From positions 124,001 through 188,000 of the forward strand of contig NZ_WRXO01000002.1 of assembly GCF_009758125.1 (NCBI RefSeq): a DNA stretch of 64,000 nt. The letters are read 5' to 3'. Below, piece after piece: positions 1-8,925 of this stretch; positions within the stretch are counted from its first letter, which is position 1, and every line of letters begins with the position of its first letter. This DNA is from Chitinophaga oryziterrae. Its GTDB lineage: Bacteria > Bacteroidota > Bacteroidia > Chitinophagales > Chitinophagaceae. The position numbers were made by a program, and so were the translations under genes. A model generated the notes under the pieces. It saw only the letters and a program-made list of their open reading frames with translations, had not been told where the DNA came from and did not search any database.

Positions 1-1
1 G

Positions 2-313
2 AACCTGAGCCATGTACGTTATGGCCGTTTGGGCAAACGCTTCGATGAAAATATGAATATTCATATCCTGGGGGTAATTGAAGATCTGACCGGTAAAAAG
101 GTATCGGAAAGAGAACGGAAATTTATAGCGCATGGTGCGGATGAATTAGATCTGGTATATTCCGGTCTGGAAGAAACCATGCATGCTGCGCTGCATGAAG
201 TGCGTGAAATAATGGTCGGTAATAATAATATACATGATATGCGTACCGCTGCTTATGTATGTGCTATTGATAAAGTAGGTGCTGCTTACGAACAATTAGG
301 TATTTTCCCTTGA
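2..313 (+). CDS. gdhA: Glutamate dehydrogenase, C-terminal part (5' truncated by window edge)
   Basis: The reading frame is already open at base 2 and runs 103 codons to a TGA. The TTG at 29 is internal, not a start. The visible piece is the C-terminal end of a Glu/Leu/Phe/Val dehydrogenase: a GRLGKRFDE stretch, then a mostly helical region with MRTAAYVCAIDKV close to the stop, typical of hexameric glutamate dehydrogenases. The enzyme interconverts glutamate and 2-oxoglutarate in the cytoplasm. Catalytic and cofactor-binding regions lie outside the window, so cofactor preference cannot be judged. A hairpin terminator follows at once. Confidence 0.85.
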   Translation, partial: NLSHVRYGRLGKRFDENMNIHILGVIEDLTGKKVSERERKFIAHGADELDLVYSGLEETMHAALHEVREIMVGNNNIHDMRTAAYVCAIDKVGAAYEQLGIFP

Positions 314-334
314 TGGGTCGTTTGTTTATACAAA

Positions 335-369
335 GAAAAAGGACTGTTCTTTAGGACAGTCCTTTTTTT
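335..369 (+). terminator. Rho-independent terminator of gdhA
   Basis: An AAGGACTGT / ACAGTCCTT stem with an 8-base loop is followed by seven T. The A-rich 5' flank mirrors the T-run, so the hairpin can also stop transcription of the minus-strand gene whose stop codon touches its edge at 368. Confidence 0.85.
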
Positions 370-805
370 ATAAATGAGCTGGTAACTGCGGAATAAACGT
401 CCATTGCTGCCCAATATGCTGGCAGCAAAAGGTATTTACTCCGTTTGTAATAACGAGATAGGCCGTGGGCAATACCATATGATAACGGATGACCTGTTCC
501 AGGACGGTTTGAGTTAAAGCAACATTCATCTCCTTACATTCAATGATCATCCAGGGTTTCGTTTCTCTGTTATATACCACGATATCACAGCGTTTTTTCA
601 TCTCTCCCAGGTAAATCTCTTTCTCTATTCCTATCAGAGAAGCAGGGTAGTTGAGCGTTTTTACCAGGTAATTGAGAAAATTCTGTCTTACCCACTCTTC
701 CGGAGTTAGCACCACATTCTTTTTACGGTACCGGTCAAAGATGAAATCTCTGCCGGTTTCCCTTATTATTTTGAAATCAGGGGCAGGGAATTCTATAGCA
801 ATCAT
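368..805 (-). CDS. HsdR-N-like (type I restriction R-subunit N-terminal domain) stand-alone protein
   Basis: A 145-residue protein beginning MIAIEFPAP. A longer open frame continues upstream but would overlap the divergent AMP nucleosidase gene, so the internal ATG at 803-805 is preferred. The order of elements is that of the HSDR_N_2 family: a helix containing TPEEWVRQNFLNYLV, then CDIVVYN and MIIECKE. The Asp and the Glu-x-Lys are the PD-(D/E)XK-type nuclease residues. Proteins of this size are common in Bacteroidota as single genes without methylase or specificity subunits, so a complete type I system is not implied. Its role is unknown. It lies 54 bp from the divergent amn start. Confidence 0.75.
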   Translation of the reverse strand: MIAIEFPAPDFKIIRETGRDFIFDRYRKKNVVLTPEEWVRQNFLNYLVKTLNYPASLIGIEKEIYLGEMKKRCDIVVYNRETKPWMIIECKEMNVALTQTVLEQVIRYHMVLPTAYLVITNGVNTFCCQHIGQQWTFIPQLPAHL

Positions 806-859
806 AGGGCGAAGGTAAGAAGATGGACTCTTTTTCGTATATTCGCTTGTCAAAAGGCT

Positions 860-1630
860 ATGAAGACAAAAGAAGAAATTGTAGCTAACTGGCTTCCCCG
901 CTACACGGGAGAAAAACTCGAAAACTTTGGGTCTTATATTCTCCTGACCAACTTTAGTAATTACCTCACTTATTTTGCTGAATGGAACAACGTTGAGATC
1001 ATTGGTGCCGGTAAGCCCATGCAATGTGCTACCGCCGGTAATATCACCCTCATTAATTTTGGGATGGGCAGTCCCAGTGCTGCGACTGTAATGGACCTGC
1101 TGAGCGCTATTTCTCCCAAAGCCGCATTATTCCTTGGTAAATGCGGTGGTTTAAAGAAAAAGAATAACATAGGCGATTTGATCCTGCCCATTGCTGCTAT
1201 CAGGGGAGAGGGTACATCCAACGACTATTTCCCTCCAGAAGTACCGGCGCTTCCTGCTTTCGCCCTGCAAAAAGTAATTTCTACCACCATCCGTGAATAT
1301 GGCTGTGATTACTGGACAGGCACCTGTTACAGTACTAACCGCAGGGTATGGGAACATGATGTTGAGTTTAAGCGTTATCTGGAAAAGATCCGTGCAATGG
1401 CCGTAGACATGGAAACCGCCACTATCTTCTCTGTAGGCTTTTACAATAAGATCCCTACCGGGGCCCTGCTGCTGGTATCCGATCAGCCTATGGTACCGGA
1501 AGGCGTGAAAACAGAAGCAAGTGATAAGAAAGTAACCACTGAATTTGTGGAAAGACACCTGAGAATAGGTATCGATTCCCTGAAGAATCTTGGTAACAGC
1601 CACCAGACGGTAAGACATCTCCGATTTTAG
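860..1630 (+). CDS. amn: AMP nucleosidase
   Basis: A 256-residue protein of the short Bacteroidota AMP nucleosidase type, which belongs to the purine nucleoside phosphorylase superfamily. It is expected to split AMP into adenine and ribose 5-phosphate in the cytoplasm. Family landmarks are FLGKCGG at residues 91-97 (phosphate/ribose site), AVDMETAT at 181-188 (the Met-Glu contacting ribose) and SDQP at 207-210 (base-site Asp). The N-terminal regulatory domain of the longer E. coli Amn is absent, as is normal for this subfamily. ATG at 860 is the first good start. A close relative such as another nucleoside phosphorylase is less likely given the overall match. Confidence 0.85.
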   Translation: MKTKEEIVANWLPRYTGEKLENFGSYILLTNFSNYLTYFAEWNNVEIIGAGKPMQCATAGNITLINFGMGSPSAATVMDLLSAISPKAALFLGKCGGLKKKNNIGDLILPIAAIRGEGTSNDYFPPEVPALPAFALQKVISTTIREYGCDYWTGTCYSTNRRVWEHDVEFKRYLEKIRAMAVDMETATIFSVGFYNKIPTGALLLVSDQPMVPEGVKTEASDKKVTTEFVERHLRIGIDSLKNLGNSHQTVRHLRF

Positions 1631-1731
1631 ATTGTGATTCTGCGGATTGTTTCGTAATATGCCAACACTAAATACTGGAATCTCTGCTATCAATCCGTAA
1701 TCTGACCGTTTCATTTCCTGGTACAATAGCC

Positions 1732-3402
1732 GTGAACGATATTTCACTGGATATTGGCACCAGCGAAATTGTGGGCATAGTCGGAGAGTCCGGCTCCGGT
1801 AAATCTGTCACCGCCCTGTCTATCATGCGGCTGATACAGCCAACTGCCGGGAGTATGTTATATACAGCAGGCGATCAGCCGCCCGTTAACCTTTCAAACC
1901 TTTCTGAACAACAAATGCGTGCATGGCGGGGTAATGAAATCGCCATGATCTTCCAGGAACCAATGACTTCGCTGAATCCTTTGCATACCTGCGGCGCGCA
2001 GGTAATGGAGGCGATACGGCTGCATAAGAAGGTTGCTGCACGTGAAGCACGGGAACAAACCCTGGCTTTATTCCGGCAGGTAAAACTGCCAGATCCCGAA
2101 TTGTTATTGCATCGATATCCTCATCAACTTTCAGGCGGACAAAAACAACGTGTGATGATCGCGATGGCGATTAGTTGTCAGCCCCGGTTACTGATCGCAG
2201 ACGAACCAACTACAGCGCTGGACGTAACCGTTCAGAAAGCCATCCTCGAATTATTGAAAGAACTGCAGCAGCAGACAGGTATGAGCGTGGTCTTCATTAC
2301 GCACGATCTGGGTGTGATTGCGGAAATCGCAGACAAAGTAGCGGTAATGTATAAAGGCCGTATCGTGGAACAGGGCACCGTACAGCAACTATTCACTCAT
2401 CCGCAGCATCCCTATACAAAAGGGCTGCTGGCTTGCCGTCCTCCGCTGGATAAGCGTTTATACCGCCTGCCGGTGATCCGGGATTTTATGGACGTGGATG
2501 CTGATGGTCAGATCCATGAAAAAGAGAAAGCTGTAAAAGGGCTGGTGAACAGTCTGGAGATACCTGCTGCTGAAATCGCCGGCCGGGAGCAGCAATTAGT
2601 CGCAAACCCACTGCTGCTGGAAGTAAATGACCTGCATACCTGGTTTCCCGCTACCCGTAACTTCTTAGGGAAAACCCTTACCTGGACCAAAGCCGTGAAT
2701 GGCGTGAGTTTTAATGTAAGAGAAGGGGAGACCATGGGACTGGTAGGAGAGTCGGGATGCGGGAAGACAACCTTGGGCAGAACACTATTACGACTGGTAG
2801 AACCAACCAGTGGCAGCATCATCTATAAAGGAAAGGATATCAGCAGTTTGTCCGCAGCAGCTATGCGGGACCTTCGCAAGGATATCCAGATCATTTTCCA
2901 GGACCCTTATTCTTCTTTAAATCCACGGTTAACAATAGGGCAGGCCATCCTGGAACCCATGCACGTACATGGTTTACACGGTAATGATAAGGTGCGTAAA
3001 GAGAAGGTACAGGAGTTGCTGGAGAAGGTGAACCTGCAGCCTGAGCATTACCACCGCTATCCACATGAGTTCTCCGGCGGGCAGCGGCAACGTATTGTAA
3101 TAGCCCGGGCATTGGCCTTACAGCCATCCTTTATCATTTGTGATGAATCTGTGGCCGCTCTGGATGTAAGCATACAGGCGCAGGTGCTGAACCTGCTGAT
3201 GCAGTTAAGGGAGGAGTTTGGATTCACCTACATCTTTATCTCGCATGATCTTTCTGTCGTAAGGTTTATCAGTGACCGTATGATGGTGATGAATAAGGGC
3301 AAAATTGAAGAATCAGGAGATGCCAACCAGGTATATGAGCATCCTCAAAGTATATATACCCGCCAGCTCATCAGTTCTATTCCTAAAAACATTCATGTAT
3401 AA
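1732..3402 (+). CDS. ABC transporter ATP-binding protein, fused DppD-DppF type
   Basis: Two complete ABC ATPase domains in one chain, as in dipeptide/oligopeptide/nickel and YejF-type importers. Domain 1 has Walker A GESGSGKS at 18-25 and signature LSGGQKQR at 133-140. Domain 2 has GESGCGKT at 339-346 and FSGGQRQR at 447-454. An oligopeptide-binding C-terminal motif (HPQHPYTKGLL) follows domain 1. The protein energises peptide uptake at the inner membrane, but no permease or binding protein is adjacent. The start is odd: GTG at 1732 is the first ATG/GTG/TTG codon in frame, yet the frame reads a normal first ABC strand (LLSIRNLTVSFPG) upstream from about 1675. True translation probably begins near 1672-1675 at ATA or CTG, or the start has mutated. 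Confidence 0.9.
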   Translation: MNDISLDIGTSEIVGIVGESGSGKSVTALSIMRLIQPTAGSMLYTAGDQPPVNLSNLSEQQMRAWRGNEIAMIFQEPMTSLNPLHTCGAQVMEAIRLHKKVAAREAREQTLALFRQVKLPDPELLLHRYPHQLSGGQKQRVMIAMAISCQPRLLIADEPTTALDVTVQKAILELLKELQQQTGMSVVFITHDLGVIAEIADKVAVMYKGRIVEQGTVQQLFTHPQHPYTKGLLACRPPLDKRLYRLPVIRDFMDVDADGQIHEKEKAVKGLVNSLEIPAAEIAGREQQLVANPLLLEVNDLHTWFPATRNFLGKTLTWTKAVNGVSFNVREGETMGLVGESGCGKTTLGRTLLRLVEPTSGSIIYKGKDISSLSAAAMRDLRKDIQIIFQDPYSSLNPRLTIGQAILEPMHVHGLHGNDKVRKEKVQELLEKVNLQPEHYHRYPHEFSGGQRQRIVIARALALQPSFIICDESVAALDVSIQAQVLNLLMQLREEFGFTYIFISHDLSVVRFISDRMMVMNKGKIEESGDANQVYEHPQSIYTRQLISSIPKNIHV

Positions 3403-3433
3403 TTAACTGTTTATAATGGTATGTTAATCATTT

Positions 3434-3465
3434 TTTGATTGATACCATAATTATCCTTACTTTTG
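3434..3465 (+). promoter_or_regulatory. Bacteroidota sigma-A type promoter of queA
   Basis: TTTG at 3434-3437, a 20-base spacer, then TACTTTTG at 3458-3465. This matches the Bacteroidota -33/-7 pattern TTTG-N19-21-TAnnTTTG, 27 bases upstream of the queA ATG. Confidence 0.7.
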
Positions 3466-3492
3466 CAACCTTAAATTCATTCATACCGTAAT

Positions 3493-4542
3493 ATGAAACT
3501 ATCACAGTTCAGGTTCGATCTTCCTTTAAATCTAATTGCACAGCACCCTTCCAAAACAAGAGACGAAGCACGTTTAATGGTGGTAAACCGCGCTACCGGA
3601 AAAATAGAGCATAAAGTTTTCCGCGACATTATCGGCTACTTCAATGATAAGGATGTAATGGTGGTAAATAACACCAAGGTATTTCCGGCACGTCTGTATG
3701 GCCGTAAGGAAAAGACCGGTGCTAAGATTGAAGTATTCCTGCTGCGTGAGCTGAACAAGCAAAACCGTTTGTGGGATGTGATCGTAGACCCTGCCCGTAA
3801 AATCAGGGTTGGTAATAAATTATACTTTGGTGATGATGAATCACTGGTAGCAGAAGTAATTGATAACACTACTTCCCGTGGCCGTACTATCCGCTTTTTG
3901 TTCGAAGGAAATGACGAAGAGTTCAAGCAGGTATTAGACACACTGGGAGAAACTCCTCTTCCTAAATACATCAAGCGTAAACCTGAAGACGAAGATAAAG
4001 AGCGTTATCAGACCGTTTATGCTAAATATGAAGGTGCTGTTGCTGCTCCTACTGCGGGTTTGCACTTCAGCCGCGAGTTGATCAAACGTCTTGAAATCAA
4101 AGGTGTAAAGTTTGCGGAAGTAACACTGCACACTGGTTTAGGTACTTTCCGCCCGATTGAGGTAGAAGACCTGAGCAAACATAAAATGGATGCAGAGTAT
4201 TTCAACATAGATGAATACGCTGTAAAGATCGTAAACAAGGCTAAGGAAGATAATCGCAAGGTTTGTGCTATCGGAACTACTACCGTAAGAGCGGTAGAAT
4301 CTTCTGTAACGGCACAGAATCTGCTGAAAGCTGCAGAAGGCTGGACGAATACCTTTATCCATCCTCCTTATGATTTTTCTATTCCTAATGCACTGGTGAC
4401 TAACTTCCATCTGCCAAAAACAAGCCTGCTGATCATGGTATGTGCTTTTGCCGGTTACGACCTGGTAATGGAAGCTTACCAACAGGCGATTAAAGAAAAA
4501 TACCGTTTCTTCAGTTATGGCGATGCTATGCTGATCATCTGA
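3493..4542 (+). CDS. queA: S-adenosylmethionine:tRNA ribosyltransferase-isomerase
   Basis: A 349-residue QueA. It transfers and isomerises the ribosyl moiety of SAM onto 7-aminomethyl-7-deazaguanine in the tRNA wobble position, forming epoxyqueuosine. It begins [11 protein letters not shown] and keeps [37 protein letters not shown] and [15 protein letters not shown], all strong family blocks. Length is normal. It has its own promoter and a terminator directly after the stop, so it is probably monocistronic. Confidence 0.97.
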   Translation: MKLSQFRFDLPLNLIAQHPSKTRDEARLMVVNRATGKIEHKVFRDIIGYFNDKDVMVVNNTKVFPARLYGRKEKTGAKIEVFLLRELNKQNRLWDVIVDPARKIRVGNKLYFGDDESLVAEVIDNTTSRGRTIRFLFEGNDEEFKQVLDTLGETPLPKYIKRKPEDEDKERYQTVYAKYEGAVAAPTAGLHFSRELIKRLEIKGVKFAEVTLHTGLGTFRPIEVEDLSKHKMDAEYFNIDEYAVKIVNKAKEDNRKVCAIGTTTVRAVESSVTAQNLLKAAEGWTNTFIHPPYDFSIPNALVTNFHLPKTSLLIMVCAFAGYDLVMEAYQQAIKEKYRFFSYGDAMLII

Positions 4543-4560
4543 TGATAAAAATTTTGAAGG

Positions 4561-4590
4561 AAGTCCTGCAGTTATGCGGGACTTTTTTTT
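4561..4590 (+). terminator. Rho-independent terminator after queA
   Basis: AAGTCCTGC / GCGGGACTT stem (one G-T pair) with loop AGTTAT and a run of eight T. The next ATG (ispD) is three bases downstream. Confidence 0.8.
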
Positions 4591-4593
4591 GAT

Positions 4594-5256
4594 ATGGAAC
4601 CAAGAAAAAAGATAGCCATCATCGTTGCAGGCGGATCAGGTACCCGCATGGGGAGCGCTGTGCCCAAACAGTTCCTGGAACTGGCGGGAAAGCCTGTGTT
4701 ATGGCATACTGTTTCCGCATTTGCAAAGGCATATGCTGATATGCAGATCGTGCTTGTATTACCGGAGGCGCATTTCAGTTATGTAGAAGAGTGGCTGGGA
4801 GAATTTCCTGGTATCATGCTGATAAAGGGAGGAGAGACGAGGTTTCATTCTGTGAAGAATGGGCTGGACCAGGTGCAGGAGCATTCGGTAGTATTTGTAC
4901 ATGATGGTGTACGGCCACTGGTGAGTGTGGAGTTGATACGTAGTTGTTATGAAGCTGCTTTGGAGTCTGGCAGTGCTATCCCTGCTATCAATATGAAAGA
5001 CAGTATACGTGAATTACATGAAGAAGGAAACCGGGCGGTAGATCGCGAGCGTTTCAGTATTATACAAACCCCACAAACGTTTTTATCAGAATTAATCCTT
5101 CCGGCATTTGCATCACCTTACGATCCGTTATTTACGGATGAAGCTACGGTAGTAGAAAGGCAGGGGCATATTATTAGATTGGTTCCCGGAGAGGAAGCAA
5201 ATATAAAGATCACCCGTCCGCTGGATCTTATTATAGCCAGTGCTTTACTGGGCTGA
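4594..5256 (+). CDS. ispD: 2-C-methyl-D-erythritol 4-phosphate cytidylyltransferase
   Basis: A 220-residue IspD, third step of the non-mevalonate isoprenoid pathway, joining MEP to CTP. The glycosyltransferase-A-like nucleotide loop VAGGSGTRMGS is at residues 11-21, followed by PKQFLELAGKPVL. VFVHDGVRPLV near residue 103 and FSIIQTPQTF near 150 are also diagnostic, and the C-terminus carries FTDEATVVE and NIKITRPLDL. The start lies immediately after the queA terminator, so a promoter inside queA or readthrough is needed. Its 3' end overlaps the convergent Gfo/Idh gene by 12 bp. Confidence 0.96.
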   Translation: MEPRKKIAIIVAGGSGTRMGSAVPKQFLELAGKPVLWHTVSAFAKAYADMQIVLVLPEAHFSYVEEWLGEFPGIMLIKGGETRFHSVKNGLDQVQEHSVVFVHDGVRPLVSVELIRSCYEAALESGSAIPAINMKDSIRELHEEGNRAVDRERFSIIQTPQTFLSELILPAFASPYDPLFTDEATVVERQGHIIRLVPGEEANIKITRPLDLIIASALLG

Positions 5257-6231
5257 TTCAGAACTGGATAAGCCTTTATTGATCTTCTGCAAAATCTGGT
5301 GAGCTACATCCAGTGCCTGTAATCCATCAATCGCATTCACCGGTACAGGTTTATTCTGCAAAATAGCATCACGGAACATTTCCAGCTCCATACGGATTGC
5401 GTTCACCTGTTTAATTTCCGGGTTGTCGATAGCGATGGTTTTTCTGCCCGCATTGGTTTCTATATCCAGTGTAAACAGCCCTTCATCTTCTGGTGTTTTC
5501 AGCTTGATGATTTCTGTTTTCTTATCCAGGAAGTCGATACCTATGTAAGCATCTTTCTGGAACAGGCGCATTTTACGCATTTTCTTCAGGGAGATACGGC
5601 TGGACGTTAAGTTAGCCACACAACCATTATGGAATTCTATGCGAACGTTGGCGATATCGGGGGTATCGCTCATTACGGCTACTCCGCTGGCAGAGATCCT
5701 GTTTACGGTAGATTTTACAATGCTCAGTACGATGTCTATATCATGGATCATCAGATCCAGGATCACACTTACATCTGTACCGCGTGGATTGAATTCGGCC
5801 AGGCGGTGTACTTCTATGAACATTGGTTTAAGGTCGTATCCTTTCAGTGCGAGGAAGGCGGGATTGAAGCGTTCAACATGCCCTACCTGGAATTTTATAT
5901 TCGCTTCTTCCACCAGTTTGACCAGTGTTTTAGCTTCTTCCAGGGTGTTGGTCATAGGCTTCTCCACAAAAATGTGCTTTCCGTTACGGATTGCCATTTC
6001 ACACAATTTAAAGTGTTGTGTGGTGGGAGCAACGATGTCAATCGCGTCTGAAGCCAGTATCAGCTCTTCAGCTACATCGAATCTCGGAATCTTGTACTGC
6101 TCGGCGATACTGTCTGCATTTGTATTCGCCGGATCGTAAAAACCTACCACTTCTACGTCTTTCATGGTGGCCAGCTGGGAGAGATGAATTTTACCCAGAT
6201 GTCCTACCCCAAAGATTCCTATTTTGAGCAT
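5245..6231 (-). CDS. Gfo/Idh/MocA family NAD(P)-dependent oxidoreductase
   Basis: A 328-residue two-domain oxidoreductase. The N-terminal Rossmann fold opens with GIFGVGHLGKIH at residues 5-16, and the family EKP motif is at 90-92. DLMIHDIDIVLSI in the C-terminal domain supplies the catalytic His/Asp region. Typical substrates are sugars, inositols or UDP-sugars, but nothing here fixes the substrate. The gene stands alone between convergent ispD and co-directional radC. Confidence 0.88.
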   Translation of the reverse strand: MLKIGIFGVGHLGKIHLSQLATMKDVEVVGFYDPANTNADSIAEQYKIPRFDVAEELILASDAIDIVAPTTQHFKLCEMAIRNGKHIFVEKPMTNTLEEAKTLVKLVEEANIKFQVGHVERFNPAFLALKGYDLKPMFIEVHRLAEFNPRGTDVSVILDLMIHDIDIVLSIVKSTVNRISASGVAVMSDTPDIANVRIEFHNGCVANLTSSRISLKKMRKMRLFQKDAYIGIDFLDKKTEIIKLKTPEDEGLFTLDIETNAGRKTIAIDNPEIKQVNAIRMELEMFRDAILQNKPVPVNAIDGLQALDVAHQILQKINKGLSSSESAQ

Positions 6232-6292
6232 GTTAGTATTTGAAAATAAAATAATTGCGAATGTAAGGAAAAAGAGATTATATATTCAAATC

Positions 6293-7003
6293 TTATATAA
6301 TGAACCCTTCTTCCACCATGCTGCAATAGCCTGCTTCTGATACGATTATGTGATCCAGTACTGTGATATCAAAGAGGAGCCCGGCTTCTTTTATTTTTTT
6401 TGTGATGCTGATATCTGCGTTGCTTGGGGTGAGACTTCCTGAAGGATGGTTATGGCAAAGGATAATACGTGTAGCGCCCAGCTCCAGGGCTTCCCTGAAA
6501 ATGACCCTGGGATCTGCGAAGGTGTTGGTGATACCCCCTGAGCTGATGCAACTGCTCTTTAATACTTTGGACGCATTATTCAGATACAGTACATGAAAGG
6601 TTTCCCGGGTATGGTCCCCGAGTAAGGGCTTAAAATAAAGTGCGGCATCACTGCCATGCCTGATGGTTTCCTTTTTAAGAGAATAACTGTTCTGCCGGCG
6701 CCGGGAAAGTTCCATAGTGGCTACAATGGCAACTGCTTTGGCATCTCCTACACCTCTGTTCTTTTTAAGCTGCAGTACACTTTGTTTTCCCAGCTCACTG
6801 AGGTTGAATGCGGCGTTACGGAGTATATCCCTGGCCAGTTCTACCGCCGATTTCTGTTTGTGCCCGTTATTTAATATAATGGCCAGTAGTTCTGCATCGC
6901 TGAGAGAAGCGGCTCCATTATTCATTAATTTTTCTCTGGGCTTATCATCATCTGCCCAATCTTTTATGGCTATATGAGAGGGTAGGCTAACAGCAGCTTC
7001 CAT
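6293..7003 (-). CDS. radC: RadC family (JAB-domain) protein
   Basis: A 236-residue RadC/UPF0758 protein starting MEAAVSLPSH at 7003. A further 14 codons are open upstream, but the family normally starts close to IKDWADDDKPREKL. An N-terminal helix-hairpin-helix region is followed by a JAB1/MPN metalloprotease-like domain with HNHPSG at residues 184-189 and Asp197 (the JAMM signature HxHPS-x7-8-D). The biochemical role is unsettled despite the name. The C-terminal YCSMVEEG block is typical. Confidence 0.92.
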   Translation of the reverse strand: MEAAVSLPSHIAIKDWADDDKPREKLMNNGAASLSDAELLAIILNNGHKQKSAVELARDILRNAAFNLSELGKQSVLQLKKNRGVGDAKAVAIVATMELSRRRQNSYSLKKETIRHGSDAALYFKPLLGDHTRETFHVLYLNNASKVLKSSCISSGGITNTFADPRVIFREALELGATRIILCHNHPSGSLTPSNADISITKKIKEAGLLFDITVLDHIIVSEAGYCSMVEEGFII

Positions 7004-7252
7004 AGATTTACTAAGTTTTTTAGCAAAAATACATATTTTCCTCAATCCCTTAAATTCTTTCTAAATTGAGGGCTCTTAGTATGGGTACATTATTATTTGC
7101 GCTATGGGATTTTTATGTAAATAACTAATAACAATATAGTTATACATTTTAAAAGCAGTAAGATTGTCTGCATTATGGCGATTGAAACAAAAAAATAGCA
7201 TTACATACTCCAAAAGTTATAATTTCGCAACCTCTTTTCCATAGTCATAGAC

Positions 7253-8197
7253 ATGCAACCATCAGTAAAAATATTTACAGGAAACAGTAATCCGGAGCTG
7301 GCAGAAAAGATTGCCAAACGATATGGCAATGGTCTGGGTAAGCTTACCATCCAGAAGTTCAGCGATGGCGAGTTTCAGCCTATCTACATGGAGAGTATCC
7401 GTGGAGATTATGTTTTCCTCATCCAGAGTACCAATTCTCCTTCAGAAAATCTGATGGAATTATTGATGATGATAGATGCGGCCAAGAGGGCCTCCGCAGG
7501 GTATATTACCGCTGTCATTCCGTACTTTGGTTTTGCCAGGCAAGACAGAAAAGACAAGCCAAGGGTAGCAATTGCTTCCAAACTGGTAGCTAATCTGCTC
7601 ACTTCCGCCGGTGCTAACAGGGTGATAACCATGGATTTACATGCGCCCCAGATACAGGGGTTCTTTGATATCCCTGTGGACCACCTGGACAGTTCCGCAA
7701 TTTTCATCCCATACATAGAGAATTTAAAGCTGGAAAGTCTTACCTTCGCGTCCCCTGACGTAGGTAGTACTAACAGGGTAAGGGAAGTTGCGGCCTATTT
7801 CAATGCAGAAATGGTGATTTGCGACAAGCACCGTAAACGTGCGAATGAGATCGCCTCCATGGTAGTGATAGGAGAGGTGAAAGACAGGGAAGTGGTGTTG
7901 ATAGATGATATTTGTGATACGGCAGGTACGCTTACCAAAGCAGCTAACCTGTTAATGGAAAAGGGAGCAAAGAGCGTTCGCGCATTTTGTACCCATCCTG
8001 TATTAAGTGGAAAGGCCTTTGAAAATATTGAGAACTCAGTGCTGGAAGAGATGGTGATCTGCGATACGATCCCTTTAAGGATGGAGAGCAGTAAGATTAA
8101 AGTACTTAGTGTTGCAGACCTTTTTGCAGTAGCTATCAGGAACATGTACGAGAACAAGTCGATTACCAACTTGTTTGTACACAGTCACCGCCGGTAG
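7253..8197 (+). CDS. prs: Ribose-phosphate pyrophosphokinase
   Basis: A 314-residue PRPP synthetase that makes 5-phosphoribosyl 1-diphosphate from ribose 5-phosphate and ATP for purine, pyrimidine, NAD, His and Trp synthesis. It opens KIFTGNSNPELAEKIA and carries SDGEFQP, FIYLIQST-like and YFGFARQDRK ATP-site blocks and the PRPP loop DDICDTAGT at 218-226. Length and order match class I enzymes. It sits 41 bp upstream of rplY in the same direction, so the two probably share a transcript ending at the 8846 terminator. Confidence 0.96.
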   Translation: MQPSVKIFTGNSNPELAEKIAKRYGNGLGKLTIQKFSDGEFQPIYMESIRGDYVFLIQSTNSPSENLMELLMMIDAAKRASAGYITAVIPYFGFARQDRKDKPRVAIASKLVANLLTSAGANRVITMDLHAPQIQGFFDIPVDHLDSSAIFIPYIENLKLESLTFASPDVGSTNRVREVAAYFNAEMVICDKHRKRANEIASMVVIGEVKDREVVLIDDICDTAGTLTKAANLLMEKGAKSVRAFCTHPVLSGKAFENIENSVLEEMVICDTIPLRMESSKIKVLSVADLFAVAIRNMYENKSITNLFVHSHRR

Positions 8198-8238
8198 TAT
8201 GAACGTGTTTAATTTTTAACAACATAAATGTTTAATCA

Positions 8239-8823
8239 ATGAAAACGATAACAATCGAAGGACAACTCAGGAGCGAATACGGCAAAAAAGCCACCCGCCA
8301 AATCCGTTCTGAGGGACAAGTGCCTTGTGTTATTTACGGGGGTGCAGAAACCGTAAGTTTTTCAGCTCCAGCTATCGCATTCAAGAATCTGGTGTACACA
8401 CCTGATTTCCAGCTGGCCGAAGTTAAGTTAGATGGCAAAGTTTACAGATGCGTATTGAAAGATATGCAGTTTGATGTAGTGACAGACGAACTGGCTCACA
8501 TCGATTTCCTGGAACTGGTAGAAGGTAAGCATGTATCAGTTACATTGCCTATCAAAATCGTTGGTCAGTCTGAAGGTGTTAAGGCCGGTGGTAAACTGGT
8601 TGTTAAGATCAAGGCGCTGAAAGTTAAGGCTTTGCCTAAAGACCTGCGTGAAAATATCGAAGTAAGCATCGACAACCTTGAACTGAACGGTAACGTTCGT
8701 GTACAGGACGTAGTTGCTCCAAACATCGAGATCCTGAACTCTCCACGTATTCCTATCGCTTCTGTAGTAATGACTCGTCAGTTGCGTCAGGAAGAGGCTA
8801 GTGCAGATACTAAAAAGAAATAA
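8239..8823 (+). CDS. rplY: 50S ribosomal protein L25 / general stress protein Ctc
   Basis: A 194-residue Ctc-type bL25 with an N-terminal 5S-rRNA-binding L25 domain (KKATRQIRSEGQVPCVIYGG at residues 15-34) and the C-terminal TL5/Ctc beta domain. The tail is charged (EEASADTKKK). It binds 5S rRNA in the large subunit. The prs-rplY-pth order seen here recurs in many bacteria. A strong terminator follows directly. Confidence 0.93.
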   Translation: MKTITIEGQLRSEYGKKATRQIRSEGQVPCVIYGGAETVSFSAPAIAFKNLVYTPDFQLAEVKLDGKVYRCVLKDMQFDVVTDELAHIDFLELVEGKHVSVTLPIKIVGQSEGVKAGGKLVVKIKALKVKALPKDLRENIEVSIDNLELNGNVRVQDVVAPNIEILNSPRIPIASVVMTRQLRQEEASADTKKK

Positions 8824-8845
8824 GCTTCTTTTCAGATATTTTTGG

Positions 8846-8886
8846 AAAAAGTCCCGTCTCGGTTCAACCAAGACGGGACTTTTTCT
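8846..8886 (+). terminator. Rho-independent terminator after rplY
   Basis: A 14-bp stem AAAAAGTCCCGTCT / AGACGGGACTTTTT with loop CGGTTCAACCA, among the strongest hairpins in the window. Confidence 0.88.
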
Positions 8887-8893
8887 ATTTTTG
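8886..8893 (+). promoter_or_regulatory. Possible -7 box of the pth promoter
   Basis: TATTTTTG fits the TAnnTTTG consensus 32 bases upstream of pth. No convincing TTTG lies at -33, because that position falls inside the terminator stem. Confidence 0.35.
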
Positions 8894-8925
8894 CCCATAT
8901 ATAGAAGACATTAAAATATCAACAG

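Noticed and set aside
368..805. Complete type I restriction-modification system
   Set aside because: Only an HsdR-N-like domain of 145 residues is present, with no motor domain and no HsdM or HsdS genes nearby.
5629..6227. Three overlapping plus-strand ORFs inside the oxidoreductase gene
   Set aside because: They are antisense shadows of a clear Gfo/Idh/MocA coding sequence with conserved motifs.
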